64,000 nucleotides of DNA from Rhynchopus euleeides. Taxonomy: Eukaryota > Euglenozoa > Diplonemea > Diplonemida > Diplonemidae. Where the stretch lies: assembly GCA_963210315.1 (NCBI GenBank), contig OY723237.1, positions 2,542,001 to 2,606,000 on the forward strand, in the 5' to 3' direction. The stretch's first letter is position 1. The number at the start of each line of letters is the position of its first letter. This document shows, in pieces, positions 1 to 10,900 of this stretch. Below the pieces are notes generated by a model, which was not told where the DNA came from, did no database searches, and saw only the letters and a list, made by a program, of their open reading frames with translations. A program made the translations under genes and the position numbers.

Positions 1-1989
1 GGGGTTCCCCCCACCCACAAACGGGTTACCCCCTACCTCTAGGGGTTCCCCCCACCCACAAATGGGTTACCCCCTACCTCTAGGGGTTCCCCCCAGCCAC
101 AAATGGGTTACCCCCTACCTCTAGGGGTTCCCCCCACCCACAAACGGGTTACCCCCTGCCTCTAGGGGTTCCCCCCAGCCACAAATGTCTTACCCCTTGC
201 CTCTAGGGGTTCCCCCCAGCCACAAATGGGTTACCCCCTGCCTCTAGGGGTTCCCCCCACCCACAAATAGGTTGCCCCCTACCTCTAGAGGTTCCCCCCA
301 GCCACTAATGGGTTGCCCCCGACCTCTAGAGGTTCCCCCCAGCCACCAATGGGTTGCCACATACCTCTAGAGGTTCCCCCCAGCCACCAATGGGTTGCCA
401 CCTACCTCTAGAGGTTCCCCCCAGCCACCAATAGGTTGCCCCCTACCTCTAGAGGTTCCCCCCAGCCACCAATGGGTTGCCACATACCTCTAGAGGTTCC
501 CCCCAGCCACCAATGGGTTGCCACCTACCTCTAGAGGTTCCCCCCAGCCACCAATAGGTTGCCCCCTACCTCTAGAGGTTCCCCCCAGCCACTAATGGGT
601 TGCCCCCTACCTCTAGGGGTTCCCCCCAGCCACTAATGGGTTGCCACCTACCTCTAGAGGTTCCCCCCAGCCACCAATGGGTTGCCACCTACCTCTAGAG
701 GTTCCCCCCAGTCACTAATGGGTTGCCACCTACCTCTAGAGGTTCCCCCCAGCCACCAATAGGTTGCCCCCTACCTCTAGAGGTTCCCCCCAGCCACTAA
801 TGGGTTGCCCCCTACCTCTAGAGGTTCCCCCCAGCCACTAATGGGTTGCCACCTACCTCTAGAGGTTCCCCCCAGCCACCAATAGGTTGCCCCCTACCTC
901 TAGAGGTTCCCCCCAGCCACTAATGGGTTGCCCCCTACCTCTAGAGGTTCCCCCCAGCCACTAATGGGTTGCCACCTACCTCTAGAGGTTCCCCCCAGCC
1001 ACCAATGGGTTGCCACCTACCTCTAGAGGTTCCCCCCAGTCACTAATGGGTTGCCACCTACCTCTAGAGGTTCCCCCCAGCCACTAATGGGTTGCCACCT
1101 ACCTCTAGAGGTTCCCCCCAGCCACCAATGGGTTGCCACCTACCTCTAGAGGTTCCCCCCAGTCACTAATGGGTTGCCACCTACCTCTAGAGGTTCCCCC
1201 CAGCCACCAATAGGTTGCCCCCTACCTCTAGAGGTTCCCCCCAGCCACCAATGGGTTGCCACCTACCTCTAGAGGTTCCCCCCAGCCACCAATAGGTTGC
1301 CCCCTACCTCTAGAGGTTCCCCCCAGCCACTAATAGGTTGCCCCCTACCTCTAGGGGTTCCCCCCAGCCACTAATGGGTTGCCACCTACCTCTAGAGGTT
1401 CCCCCCAGCCACCAATGGGTTGCCACCTACCTCTAGAGGTTCCCCCCAGCCACCAATAGGTTGCCCCCTACCTCTAGAGGTTCCCCCCAGCCACCAATGG
1501 GTTGCCACCTACCTCTAGAGGTTCCCCCCAGTCACTAATGGGTTGCCACCTACCTCTAGAGGTTCCCCCCAGCCACCAATAGGTTGCCCCCTACCTCTAG
1601 AGGTTCCCCCCAGCCACCAATGGGTTGCCACCTACCTCTAGAGGTTCCCCCCAGTCACTAACGGGTTGCCACCTACCTCTAGAGGTTCCCCCCAGCCACC
1701 AATGGGTTGCCACCTACCTCTAGAGGTTCCCCCCAGTCACTAATGGGTTGCCACCTACCTCTAGAGGTTCCCCCCAGCCACTAATGGGTTGCCACCTACC
1801 TCTAGAGGTTCCCCCCAGCCACCAATGGGTTGCCACCTACCTCTAGAGGTTCCCCCCAGTCACTAACGGGTTGCCACCTACCTCTAGAGGTTCCCCCCAG
1901 CCACCAATAGGTTGCCCCCTACCTCTAGAGGTTCCCCCCAGCCACTAATGGGTTGCCCCCTACCTCTAGAGGTTCCCCCCAGCCACCCC
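1..1989. repeat. 41-bp satellite array, about 48 copies
   Basis: Monomers of 41 bp follow one another from the first base, so the array probably extends beyond the window. Each has a GGTTCCCCCCA block, a CCA-AATGGGTT block and an ACCTCTA block. The first seven or so copies read GGGGTTCC and GGGTTACC; later ones mostly read GAGGTTCC and GGTTGCC, which creates a TCTAGA palindrome at nearly every monomer junction. Later monomers alternate between CACCAATGGG and CACCAATAGG/CACTAATGGG variants in recurring blocks, which suggests higher-order repeats. No gene is seen. Confidence 0.95.
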
Positions 1990-1991
1990 CG

Positions 1992-2008
1992 CCCCCCCCC
2001 CCCCCCCC
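1992..2008. repeat. Poly-C tract ending the satellite
   Basis: An uninterrupted run of 17 C separates the satellite from unique sequence. Long C runs recur in this window (39412-39433, 63851-63866). Confidence 0.9.
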
Positions 2009-2425
2009 ATGACTTCATCCCGTCCCCACCCAAAGCTCAAGCTTCCTGGACACGCTCGTTTGAGCAATCTGGAATCTGTAGAAGGCTCGCCGTGTAGGCG
2101 GCCTTGGCTATTTTGCCGGCTTGCTGGTCTGCGGCCCAGGATGCGCCTGCAGCGCCGTGTTGTCCCACGTTCTTGAGGCACGAAGCTTGAGGATTCTCTG
2201 GCAGATATGTTCACGATGTCATTCACGTCTCAACGGGTTCTTCGGGTGTCCCATTCAAAAAAACACCCGAAAAATATGACGACTTTGCTAAACTGGACCC
2301 AACTCCCCATACTCTTTTTTTTGCCATTTTTCAGCATTTTCCCCCGATTTTTCGGTTTTTTTTTTTGAAAAAAATTATTTTTTGTCCAGAATCGACACCC
2401 CCCATAATATTGAATATAACGCATA
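2009..2425. other. Unique left flank of the tandem array
   Basis: No gene is recognised here. The stretch turns T-rich from about 2310 and then joins the AT repeat (CATAATATTGAATATAACGCA, from about 2403) in which the first unit's 1,302-bp element sits. It occurs once in the window, so it marks the left edge of the 10.9-kb array. Confidence 0.6.
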
Positions 2426-3727
2426 CCTACCACCCCCCCGTGTATATGTCACCCCCCAAAAGGGGTGTGTTTATGTCACCCCCCCAGGGCTGCTGGGGGG
2501 GTGACATAAACACACCTTTTGGGGGGTGGGGTGTCGTGGGCACTCTTACAGGCTGAGACGACGTGTTGGTCAAGATTTTGGGGAGTAAATGGCCTCATCA
2601 CGGTGGCCAGGACTGGGACCTCCCATGTGGGATATCCCAATGGGGTATCCCACACGGGTGATGGTCACTATCCCACAGGGGAGGGCACGTGTTCCCCCCT
2701 GGGAGAACGTACGGTACCGACCTTGTCCATGGGAGACCCGATTGGGTCACGTAGGTTCTCCCAGGGGACATCCTGTCCTCCCATGCGACATCCCATGGGA
2801 CGGATGGGATATCCCTGGTGTTCGTATTGCAGCTTGGGTTAGCGTGCTGGCATCGCAGCAGTGTCCCCTCGAGTCCACTCAGTGAGAACCGATCCCGCTC
2901 TCCTACTCCTGCTCTACGTGATACCACACATCGCTCTCCTCCTCGTTGCGCTGGAAAGGAGGGGTGACACACACACACACACTGGAAGCCGGGGATTGCC
3001 TGCTGATACTGAGACGCAATCTTCGCGACGACGCGTTGAAGAGAGCGCGGAATAGCCGCCGAACGAAAGATGGAGGGAGAGGGGATGCAGCGGGTGCGCT
3101 TTGGAACCGCACGTATCACCTGCTTCCGGAGGAAACGGGAACGAGAAGGACAGACAGTACGTGTCTTGCGCTCCAGAAAGACCCAACGCAGGCTCTTCAA
3201 CACGGGCAATGCGGGGTCTCTTCAACTTCGGTGCCACCTGCTCGCCAACGCTGTGTTGCAGGTTGCTTCACGTGTCAGATGGGTGACCCAGCACTTCTCC
3301 TGCAGCGCAAGCATTTCAACATATTGCCCAACGACGACCCATCCAAAGTGAGAGTACGCGGTGCTCCTCCTCGGTTACTCTCGGTGATGCGCTGTCCGTG
3401 CCATTCATGTAGGTTGTCCGGACGGACACGCATGTGAGCTTGAAGTGTTTGTCTCGCAATAACGGGACACCATGCCCTGTCTCCTCCTCCCCTTCCACCG
3501 GGGATGACATCCAGTTCTGCCTGTCCTCCCGACAGGCCAACCTGGAGTGCCAAGAGACGCCCCCCGAGCGTCTCTTGGCACTCCAGATTGGCCTGTGAGA
3601 GGGCTGAGGTGTGTGCGCGTGTGCGTATAGGGCCTCAAAGGCAACCACCCTAAAAAGGTGTGTTTATGTCACCCCCCTCCCGATTTTTGCACCTGGGGGG
3701 GGTGACATATACACGGGGGGTGGTAGG
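2426..3727. mobile_element. 1,302-bp TIR element with TA duplication, copy 1
   Basis: The ends CCTACCACCCCCC and GGGGGGTGGTAGG are inverted repeats of about 30 bp, flanked by TA (2424-2425, 3728-3729). Just inside are further inverted GTGTTTATGTCACCCCCC blocks (about 2467-2517 and 3658-3680). The interior has palindromic GGGATATCCC-type words, a CA microsatellite near 2967 and a strong hairpin at 3532-3596. No transposase is seen; the reading frames across it (up to about 200 codons) lack recognisable domains. It is therefore a non-autonomous element. A TA target fits Tc1/mariner among other superfamilies, but the long C-rich termini do not let me choose. The fifth unit gives the empty site. 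Confidence 0.85.
3532..3596. repeat. 28-bp-stem hairpin inside the TIR element
   Basis: 3532-3559 and 3569-3596 are reverse complements with one mismatch, around a 9-nt loop (CCCCCCGAG). The transcript would fold into one long stem. Copies lie at 14447-14511, 25361-25425 and 36275-36339. It could be a structured RNA, a small-RNA precursor or a nested mini-element; the sequence does not decide. Confidence 0.8.
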
Positions 3728-3753
3728 TAATATTAAATAACTCGTAATATTAA

Positions 3754-4893
3754 CCCTTTAGACATCGGGGGGGTACGATTTAGAAGGCCCAAAAACCGGA
3801 ATTCTGGCCACTTTGCCCAGTAAGCAATTTTCTACTACACCAAAATCGGAATTTTTTTTCATGGTGAAACGCGTTGTTTCAGAACGATCCGAGAATCGAC
3901 TTTTTTTTGTGAAAAAAAGTATATTTTTTCCCACGGCAGGCGACTCCCAATGACCACCCAAAATGGTTTTGGCTGATTTTCGGGCCCAGCCACGTGGCCA
4001 AACCGGACCCCCAGATTCGGGAAAAAAATCCGAAAAATGTGTTTTTCGGGCAGAACGAGGACAGCGCAGTTCACGATGCCGAGACTTGGTGAAAAAGTCA
4101 AAAAATCTCGATTTTTGCCTGCTGATCCAATTTTTGGGTGAAAACGGTGAAAAATGCAGGGTTTGTGGGGTCAGGTCACCAGACTCAGACGCACCCTTCG
4201 GGCAGTTTTGGGGCGTATCTTTCCAGAAATGCGTTTTTAGGGGGCCTGGGGGTGTTTCGAGGCCATTTCTGTGACCACAGGTGCAGGACCCTCGGGTGGC
4301 CAGAAACCACCAAAAACCGAAAAATAGGTGGGTCCGAAATTTGGTTTCGGCCGGAAAAAATTTCAAATTTGGATTTTTTTCAGAATTTTTTCTGTCGTGA
4401 AATGCGCTGTTCTCGCCGTTTCCGAGAACATATTTTTCCCGAAAAAAATTTTTTTTTCCGGGTCACCACAATTTGAAGTGCCGGGCAGGCAGTGCCGACA
4501 ATGTTCTTTCGCCGGCAACTGCATTTTTTTCCGGAAAAATGTGTGTTCTTTGCGAGAATACGACGCGTTGCGTTCGGAACAGTTCACCATAAAAAAAAAT
4601 CTTGAAAAAGTCGTAGTAGAAGACACTTTGCCCAGGTAATAACCCAAAGTGCCCAGATCCCAAAAAAATCCCGATTTCCGGAAATTTCCGTTTTTTCCAA
4701 GTTTCGCACTCGCAACAAACATTTGCCCTTTGGCGTGCCCATTTTTGTCTCCGGCGTTCGTGGAAAGAACTGCGACATCCGAGTTCACCATAAAAAAAAT
4801 CGGGCAAAAATTCCGAGTAGAAAGTGCCTGAGTGCCAGTGGCCAAAAAAATCTGAGTTATCTACACATATATGTGTAGATAACTCCTAAAGGG
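3754..4893. mobile_element. piggyBac-like non-autonomous element, copy 1
   Basis: 1,140 bp flanked by TTAA on both sides (3750-3753, 4894-4897), with ends CCCTTTAG and CTAAAGGG. A TTAA target and CCC(T/A)-type ends are the established hallmarks of piggyBac elements. The interior is AT-rich, with imperfect subterminal inverted repeats (a GGCCACTTTGCCC...TTCACCAT-type module near 3790-3870 and inverted near 4785-4845) and repeated TTCACCATAAAAAAAA words. No transposase is present; the frames of 100-200 codons are low-complexity F/K-rich accidents. Confidence 0.75.
4854..4885. repeat. Perfect 32-bp palindrome
   Basis: GAGTTATCTACACATA followed by its exact reverse complement, just inside the right end of the piggyBac-like element. 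Copies recur at the same place in units 2-4 (for example 15769-15800). It could be a subterminal transposase site or a cruciform. Confidence 0.9.
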
Positions 4894-4897
4894 TTAA

Positions 4898-5273
4898 ATA
4901 GGGCGTTTTTGGGGGTTTTTTGGCCGTTTTTTTCGGCTAGAAGGCCAAAAGAGGTCATCTCCGGGGACGCACAGTGTCTGTACATGACGTAGGTGACTGA
5001 AAAAATCCTATTTTCAGCACCCGTTGTTCGCCAGCGGTTTTTTGCAAGTGAGTCCTGATAGCAAACAGCCCAGAACTCATAATATTAAATATAGGCCCCC
5101 AAAACTCATAATATTAAATATAACTCATAATACTGTTGTAGTAAGTATAACTCATAATACTGTTGTAGTAAGTGGGTTGTTATATTGTAATATTCGGGAC
5201 CACTCCCGGAAAGTGGAATTTCATTTATTTTATTACAAAAATTACATTACAACCATACATCCTACTCTGGTTG
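4898..5273. other. Gene-free spacer with ACTCATAATATTAAATATA repeats
   Basis: No gene is seen. From about 5075 the spacer holds short repeats of ACTCATAATATTAAATATA and ACTCATAATACTGTTGTAGTAAGT. Unit 1 has the second motif twice, units 2 and 3 once. In unit 4 the same point (ATA, 39162-39164 and 41885-41887) received a MITE and a 2.6-kb element, so it is an insertion target. Confidence 0.7.
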
Positions 5274-5945
5274 AGTCTGGCAGAGTTCCGCAGACTTTTT
5301 TTTTATTTTTTTGACTTTTTCTTGACTTTTTTTAGTCTGCCAGAGTCAAGAAAAAGTCAAGGAAAAGTCAAAGAAAAGTCAAAAAAAGTCCAAGAAAAGT
5401 CAAAGAAAAGTCCAGACAGTCAAGGAAAAGTCAAGAAAAAGTCACAAAAAAGTCAACAGCTCAAAAAAAAGTCAAGAAAAAGTCAAAGAAAAGTCAACAA
5501 AAGTCCACAAAAGTCTACAAAAGTCCGAGAAAAGTCCACAAAAGTCAGCCCAGTGCAGGACTCTTCGACAGAGGGGCGGGGGAGAGAGGATGCCGCTCGA
5601 AGCATCTGACGTTGAAAAGACAACGGGGGCGGCGACACAGATCCCTGCACACAGCGAACACATACGCTATCTACCCGCTCCAGCACGTGCCCCAGGCAGA
5701 GGTCTCCCACCTGACGTTCAACGTGCGGGAGGGTGCTCGGGGACATCATCACGACGGGTGGGAGGGCAGGCAAGGGATGTCCCCAGGTCCGGCTCGGCCC
5801 TCTCCAAGGCGGTGCCCACGACCATCTCTTGATCAGATGGGCCTGCCAGGCGTTCGATCTCCTTATCCAACGTTGCTTCCTTGGTGGATGGGTTGAGAAA
5901 TAGGTCACAGAGCCCAGAGCGCGTGCACAAGCGGCTCTTCCTGGT

Positions 5946-6208
5946 GTGATTGCCAAGAACCCCACAGACGTGTACAATGGCCTCGTCGCGGACCCGTCAA
6001 AGTTCGCCGCCTCTGCCGATGATATGTCCCATGACGACGAGCTGGACGCCAGGAGGTGTGCGACAGGCGGCTCCGGGTCGAGCAGGTCATCATGAAACCT
6101 GCACGCTGGGGCCAGCTCGACGTCCAGCAGCGTCCCGGGGACGCTCAGGACGCCGCCACGTACCTGCACACCGTCCGGATGTTGCTGGGCGGGGCGGACT
6201 CGGGTTGA
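5946..6208 (+). pseudogene. Frameshifted coding relic in the fold-back core
   Basis: The sequence reads VIAKNPTDVYNGLVADPSKF and on to DDELDARR, then loses frame near 6055-6065. It continues in another frame as VEQVIMKPARWGQLDVQQRP to a TGA at 6206-6208. Both halves look like ordinary protein, together about 85 residues, but I recognise no family. The same break is in all copies (16861-17123, 27775-28037, 44487-44749). In copy 4 the retrotransposon fragment fuses at its 5' edge with microhomology. It is probably cargo or a capture of unknown origin. Confidence 0.4.
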
Positions 6209-6337
6209 GCTGATCAACCACCTAGATGCGATGTTGTTTTTCTGCTTCTGACTGTCACGTTCTGGGCGACGCTGGGGTACTCTGCTGCCCTCGCCTTCCG
6301 CACAGAGACTGGTAGCTTACGTCAACAAAACGCAAGC

Positions 6338-6564
6338 ATGCCATTCCCATGGCACAAAAAGGGTGCCGAGAAGGGCATCCCGAGCACCGGAAACGGAGCT
6401 TCTAACGAGACATGAAAGGCGGAGAGCCGCTGTTCCCGTAAGGCGGCGCGGACTACTACATCGCGGGGTTTTCACTGGGGCAAGCCGAGCGGGGCGCGCA
6501 AGAGAGGGAACTACTGACCTCCACGCGGAATGCCCGACAGGGGCGCCTCAGAAGAGACCCGTAA
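6338..6564 (+). pseudogene. Two tiny overlapping ORFs, second with a stop
   Basis: ATG at 6338 opens 25 codons (MPFPWHKKGAEKG...) ending in a TGA at 6413-6415 that overlaps a second ATG at 6412 (ATGA). The second frame starts MKGGEPLFP, meets TAA at 6439-6441, and stays open as GGADYYIAGFSLGQAERG and on to TAA at 6562-6564. Stop-start overlap and compact small proteins are usual in viral or phage-like cargo, but no family is recognised. Copies are at +10,915, +21,829 and +38,541; copy 4 has one Leu to Arg change. It could also be chance. Confidence 0.3.
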
Positions 6565-6881
6565 ACACGCATCCGCGCAACCTGACCCCGGTCAGGCCAG
6601 AATCACTGGCTGACTGGGCTGACTTTTGTGGACTTTTCTTGGACTTTTGTAGACTTTTGTGGACTTTTGTTGACTTTTCTTTGACTTTTTCTTGACTTTT
6701 TTTGAGCTGTTGACTTTTTTTTTGACTTTTTCTTGACTTTTCCTTGACTTTTTTGAGTTTTTTTTTGACTTTTTCGAGTCTGGCAGACTTTTTTAAAAAG
6801 TCAAGAAAAAGTCAAAAAAAAGTCAAGAAAAAGTCAAAAATCGAGGTCCCCGACCAAAAGTCTGGCAGACTCTGCCAGACT

Positions 6882-7978
6882 ATGATGTATGTGGGTACGA
6901 AATAGGGGCCTATTTCGTTAAAAAAATGATTCTGGGAAAACCCTTCTCCCACCTCTCTCCCGGGCATTTCTCCCAAGGGGGAGAAATTAAATAAAAAAAG
7001 TTTCTCGGAAGTTTTTGCCTCAGGTGGGAAGGGGTTCTGAAGGAGAAGGACAGCACCCTCTCGTAAAATTGATACCACCACGCTTCGCACGGAGCGGAAA
7101 TAACCCAAAGAAGCGAGATCTGAACCTGAGGACCGTCGGAGCTATTGCCGGCATCAGGCCGATGTACCTCTTGAGCATGCTGTCTCAAGGTGCACGTTGT
7201 CTGTATGTGGTGTTCGACTATGAAGCGGTCTCGGGGACGAGGCTGACCAATGTTGACTACCGTGGCCTCCGGCGGCTGGGGGGCTCTGCCCCCCAGACCC
7301 CCCTGTGACCTGTGAAGTCTGTCCAACAGGAACTAACGAGCGCATGTGACCGTGCCCTTCCTTCTCGAGAACGGGTATCGGCGACGGTCCGTGATCCTGT
7401 TTTGGGTTCGTCACCAACTCCCGAAGTACTCACTGATTGCCGCAAAACTTCCATTTTGCAGCCGCGAACCGCGAAATGGGCCCCTTGCGCCAAACATATA
7501 TAGTACCCTGCCGCTGGTCTGGACCCTTGAGGCAATTTGTCTGAGGGGCCGATGTTGCATGATTTCGCGCGCGCGAAGCGCGCGCGAAAAAATTTTGAGG
7601 CGGCAATTTTACCCCTTTCTCCCACAGTCTCTGAGGAAGGTGGGAGATAGCGAACACCCTGCTTTCAGTCAACAAAAAAAGCAGTCCGTCTGTTGTGTCT
7701 AGAGGACAGGGTGTGATGCGTTGGATCAACGAAGGGGGCTGGGCGCCCCACCCACAACCCCCCCATACCCACGCCCCCCAAGCCCCCAGCTGCTGCCGTG
7801 GTGCCGTTGTGCTTTGTGTGCCCACCCGACGAGCAAAGCCTGCTTCTGTTTTCTAATCCGTGTTCTGCTTCCACCCTGCCAGAGCCACCCCGTCTGCTTC
7901 TTCGTGCCAGCACTCCTGCATGCACTGCCCACACCACACCACACACCCTTCGCAGTTGTGGATACCTACAGAGCACAC
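6882..7978 (+). promoter_or_regulatory. Upstream region of the cyclase gene
   Basis: No protein gene is supported here. A TATATA word at 7497-7502 (copies 18411, 29325, 46036) is the best core-promoter candidate, giving a 5' leader of roughly 450 bp. The leader is pyrimidine- and proline-codon-rich and stays open in frame from 7721, which is probably chance. A GC-rich palindrome (7564-7588, TTCGCGCGCGC stem, GAA loop) and a CCCCCCAGACCCCCC-type stem-loop at 7268-7304 lie in it. TTCTCCCACAG at 7617-7627 could be a 5' UTR splice acceptor. Confidence 0.4.
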
Positions 7979-10900
7979 ATGGACCGGGCTGCCACGAGGC
8001 TGCCGAGGGACGTGGACGATGAGGGCATGGACCAGGAAGAGGAGGGCGGTGCTGCTGAGATGCTCCGTCGTGACGACAGCACAGTGGTCAGCGTGAAGCA
8101 GGAGGTGTGGCGGCGGGCCGTCAGCGTGCACATGGTGATCGCCATGGTGTGCCTGTTGGGCGTTGTGCTGAGCGTCACGAGCTCGGAGATGCTGGAGACG
8201 ACAGCGTGCGACATGGCTATCGATGACACGCGGCGCACCATGGACAACGCCACCAACGCCTTAGGGAAGTCCGCCACCGATTCGCTCGACAAGGTGTCGG
8301 GGGATCTGCTGGGTGCCTCGCAGGTCGGCATGGCAGGCATGCTGCAGATGTTCCTCTCTGAGGGCCTGAAGGAGGCGAACGGCCTGCGCCACACCGTCAC
8401 CACCTTCCTGCAGGACGTGCCGAAGAACGAGTCGGAGTGGCTCTGGCACGGCGCCCCTGCGCTGTGGCACCAGTCCGTCACCCTGCTGGAGGACTCCCCC
8501 GTGCTGGCGTTGGGCACCTACACCGACACCATGGGGCTGCTCTACTTCATGTCGGGCGGGAAGCTTGCGCTCTACCTTCTCGACGACGCACGCCCCAACA
8601 ACAGCTTTTTCGGCTACGCCTTGCCGGATGGGACGGGTCGGGAACAAGCCCGCATCCCAACGACGACAACTGCGGGCCGCCTGCGGACCACGAGCTTGGC
8701 AAACACAACGTACCTGCCCTTCCAGCAGCTGAAGTTCAGTGGGCTCGTTCCCGTGGGCACTGGGGTGGGCATGGTGCTGGTTGAGAAATTCCGTGACAGG
8801 GCAGGCGTGCACCGCTACATTGCAGCCAGCATGTACATGCGCCTCTCGAAAATCCAGACGTACGTCACAGACATGGCGCAGACAGGGGAGGGGTCCGTCC
8901 CGCGGGTGTTCCTTGTCGTCGCCAGCTGCTGGCTTGCAGATGCCAAGCGTGCCCTGGGTCTGGAGCTGCAGGAGTACGACGAACAGACTGGGTACGCCAC
9001 CGCCGTGTCGCACGGCGAATGCACGGAGGAGTTTATCGGAGTGAACACCATGACAGGCCGCACGGGCCCGCAGAACCGCATCGTCCCCGCCGTCAACGTG
9101 AGCGATCCCTACATCAGGGGCATCGCTGTGTCGCTTGATGGCGACTACGCCAGCTGCGTGGGGCGGCACCGCAGGGTCACCCTGACCATCAACGGCACCG
9201 ACGAAGACCATTTTGTGGGTGCACAGCGCATCACCTTTGCGGACGCAGGGCTCGACTGGTGGGTGGTGATGTCTGTCGACGCGCTGTCCATCTTCGGAGA
9301 GGTCGACGCAAGCCGCGAAGCGGTCACCATGCAGATTGAGGAGGAGAAGGGGCGCGTGGCTGAAGACGTCAGAACCAACCGCAACATCGCACGGGGTATC
9401 GTCGTGGTCGTCGGGTTTGCGATCATCCTCGGCAGCTTCTACGTGTCGTACATTGTGGTGCGCCCCATCAAGGCGCTGCAGGAGAAGATGATGCGCGTGG
9501 CCAACATGGAGCTGGCAGGCCTCGACCTGCAGGCGACATCCCTGTTCTACGAGGTGTACCGCATGCAGACAGACTTCCGCCGTATGGTGGAGAACCTGGT
9601 GGAGTTCCGCGCCTACGTCCCGCTGGCCGTGCTGGAGGGGTCGGGGGCTGGGGACAGCATGAAGCAGCGCACAGTGCCGCCACCCACAGGGAACGTGACT
9701 ATCCTGTTCACCGACATCAAGGGCTCCACAGAGCTGTGGCGCCGCAGCCCGGCTGACATGAACACAGCCATGGAGACCCACAACGAGGAGATTCGTGCGG
9801 CCTGTGCCGACCACGGCGGGTATGAGGTGAAGACCATCGGCGACTCCTTCATGATCTCCTTCTCCTGCCCGGTGGCGGCGGCGCAGTGTGCGTTGGACAT
9901 CCAGTCGCGTCTGCGCAAGCGGCGCTGGCCCTCGCCCCTGATGCTGCCGGAGGCAGGGCTGGTGGTGCGCATCGGGATCAACACCGGCCCCACCATCGCC
10001 GAGAAGAACCCTGTGACGGGGCGTGTGGACTACCGTGGCAGCACCGTCAATCTGGCCTCGCGTGTGGAGGGCAAGGCGCTGTCGGGCACCGTGTGTGTCA
10101 CATCCGATACCTTCGCGCAGATCAAGGGTGACCTGCAGCAGCTGGGCAGCCCTGCCGTGTCGAACCTGGGTGTGCAGGAGATCCGTGGGCTGGATGGTGG
10201 GTACCTGCTCCACCTGATGGTGCCCAGCCACCTGAGCAAGCGCTTCAGTGATGCGGAGACCGACTGCGAGTGCCGGCAGGCGGAGGGGGCGCGGGTCAAC
10301 TTCAGCGGCGTGCAGACCGACACAACGCCGTCTAGGTCCAGCAGGTCGAGCGGGTCCTCGCTCGAGAGCAACACCACCAAGCAGCGCAGGCAGGACCTGA
10401 AGGGGAAGACCGCTCTCCAGGTGACGCGTGGGGGTGTGACTGTCGCTGTCTGCCGCTTGGTATGTGCCGCCGTTGCCACTGCTTCTCGCCAGGGTTGGTG
10501 GGGGTTGTGATATGGTGTGGTGTGGCTTTCCTGGTGGGCAACGTGTCGGGCCGCCCCTACCCCGATACCATCCGCCCCCCCCACAGAATGAAAGCCGGAG
10601 TGACGGGAAGATGTTCGACAACAGCAACATCATGGTGAGGTCTGCTGTGGAGGCCGCGCATGCCACGGGAGGCGTAGTGGGCAACGTGTCGGGCCGCACC
10701 CTCACCGTGGTGTGGAACGCATCGAAGCGCTGCTCCATGCACAGCACCGCAGCACTCACCTTTGCGCAGGAGATGAAGAACCTGAAGTACATGCTGCAGG
10801 TCGGCCTCAGCACTGGCACCATGCTGCACGGCAATGTCGGAACACGTGCCAGCCGTTTCCCAACGGCCATCGGCCTGCCGCTCGATGCGGCTGAGGCAAT

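Larger units (their letters stand above)
5274..6881. mobile_element. Fold-back element with AAGTC-rich inverted arms, copy 1
   Basis: The termini AGTCTGGCAGAGT and ACTCTGCCAGACT are inverted. Both arms (about 5290-5555 and 6615-6860) are runs of AAAAAGTCAAG/GACTTTTTCTTG words, with matching CCACAAAAGTC / GACTTTTGTGG sections leading inward. The central 1 kb is GC-rich with gene relics. This is the layout of fold-back elements, whose arms are repetitive. No clear target duplication is seen. The 5590-5832 frame (80 codons, ATG start) and a minus-strand frame at 5718-5930 look somewhat protein-like but match nothing I know. Confidence 0.6.

Noticed and set aside
1..1989. Telomere
   Set aside because: The 41-bp monomer is not a telomeric heptamer or hexamer, and unique and gene-bearing DNA follows on one side only; position is unknown.
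2598..3209. 203-codon minus-strand frame in the 1,302-bp element
   Set aside because: It runs through palindromes and a CA repeat and has no domain; several other frames overlap it.
3758..4366. 202-codon minus-strand frame in the piggyBac-like element
   Set aside because: Low-complexity Phe/Lys/Ser content from A/T runs, with no DDD transposase motifs.
7721..7978. 86-codon N-terminal extension of the cyclase
   Set aside because: In frame but starting at TTG, Pro/His/Cys-rich and leader-like; ATG 7979 gives the usual short cytosolic tail before the first membrane segment.
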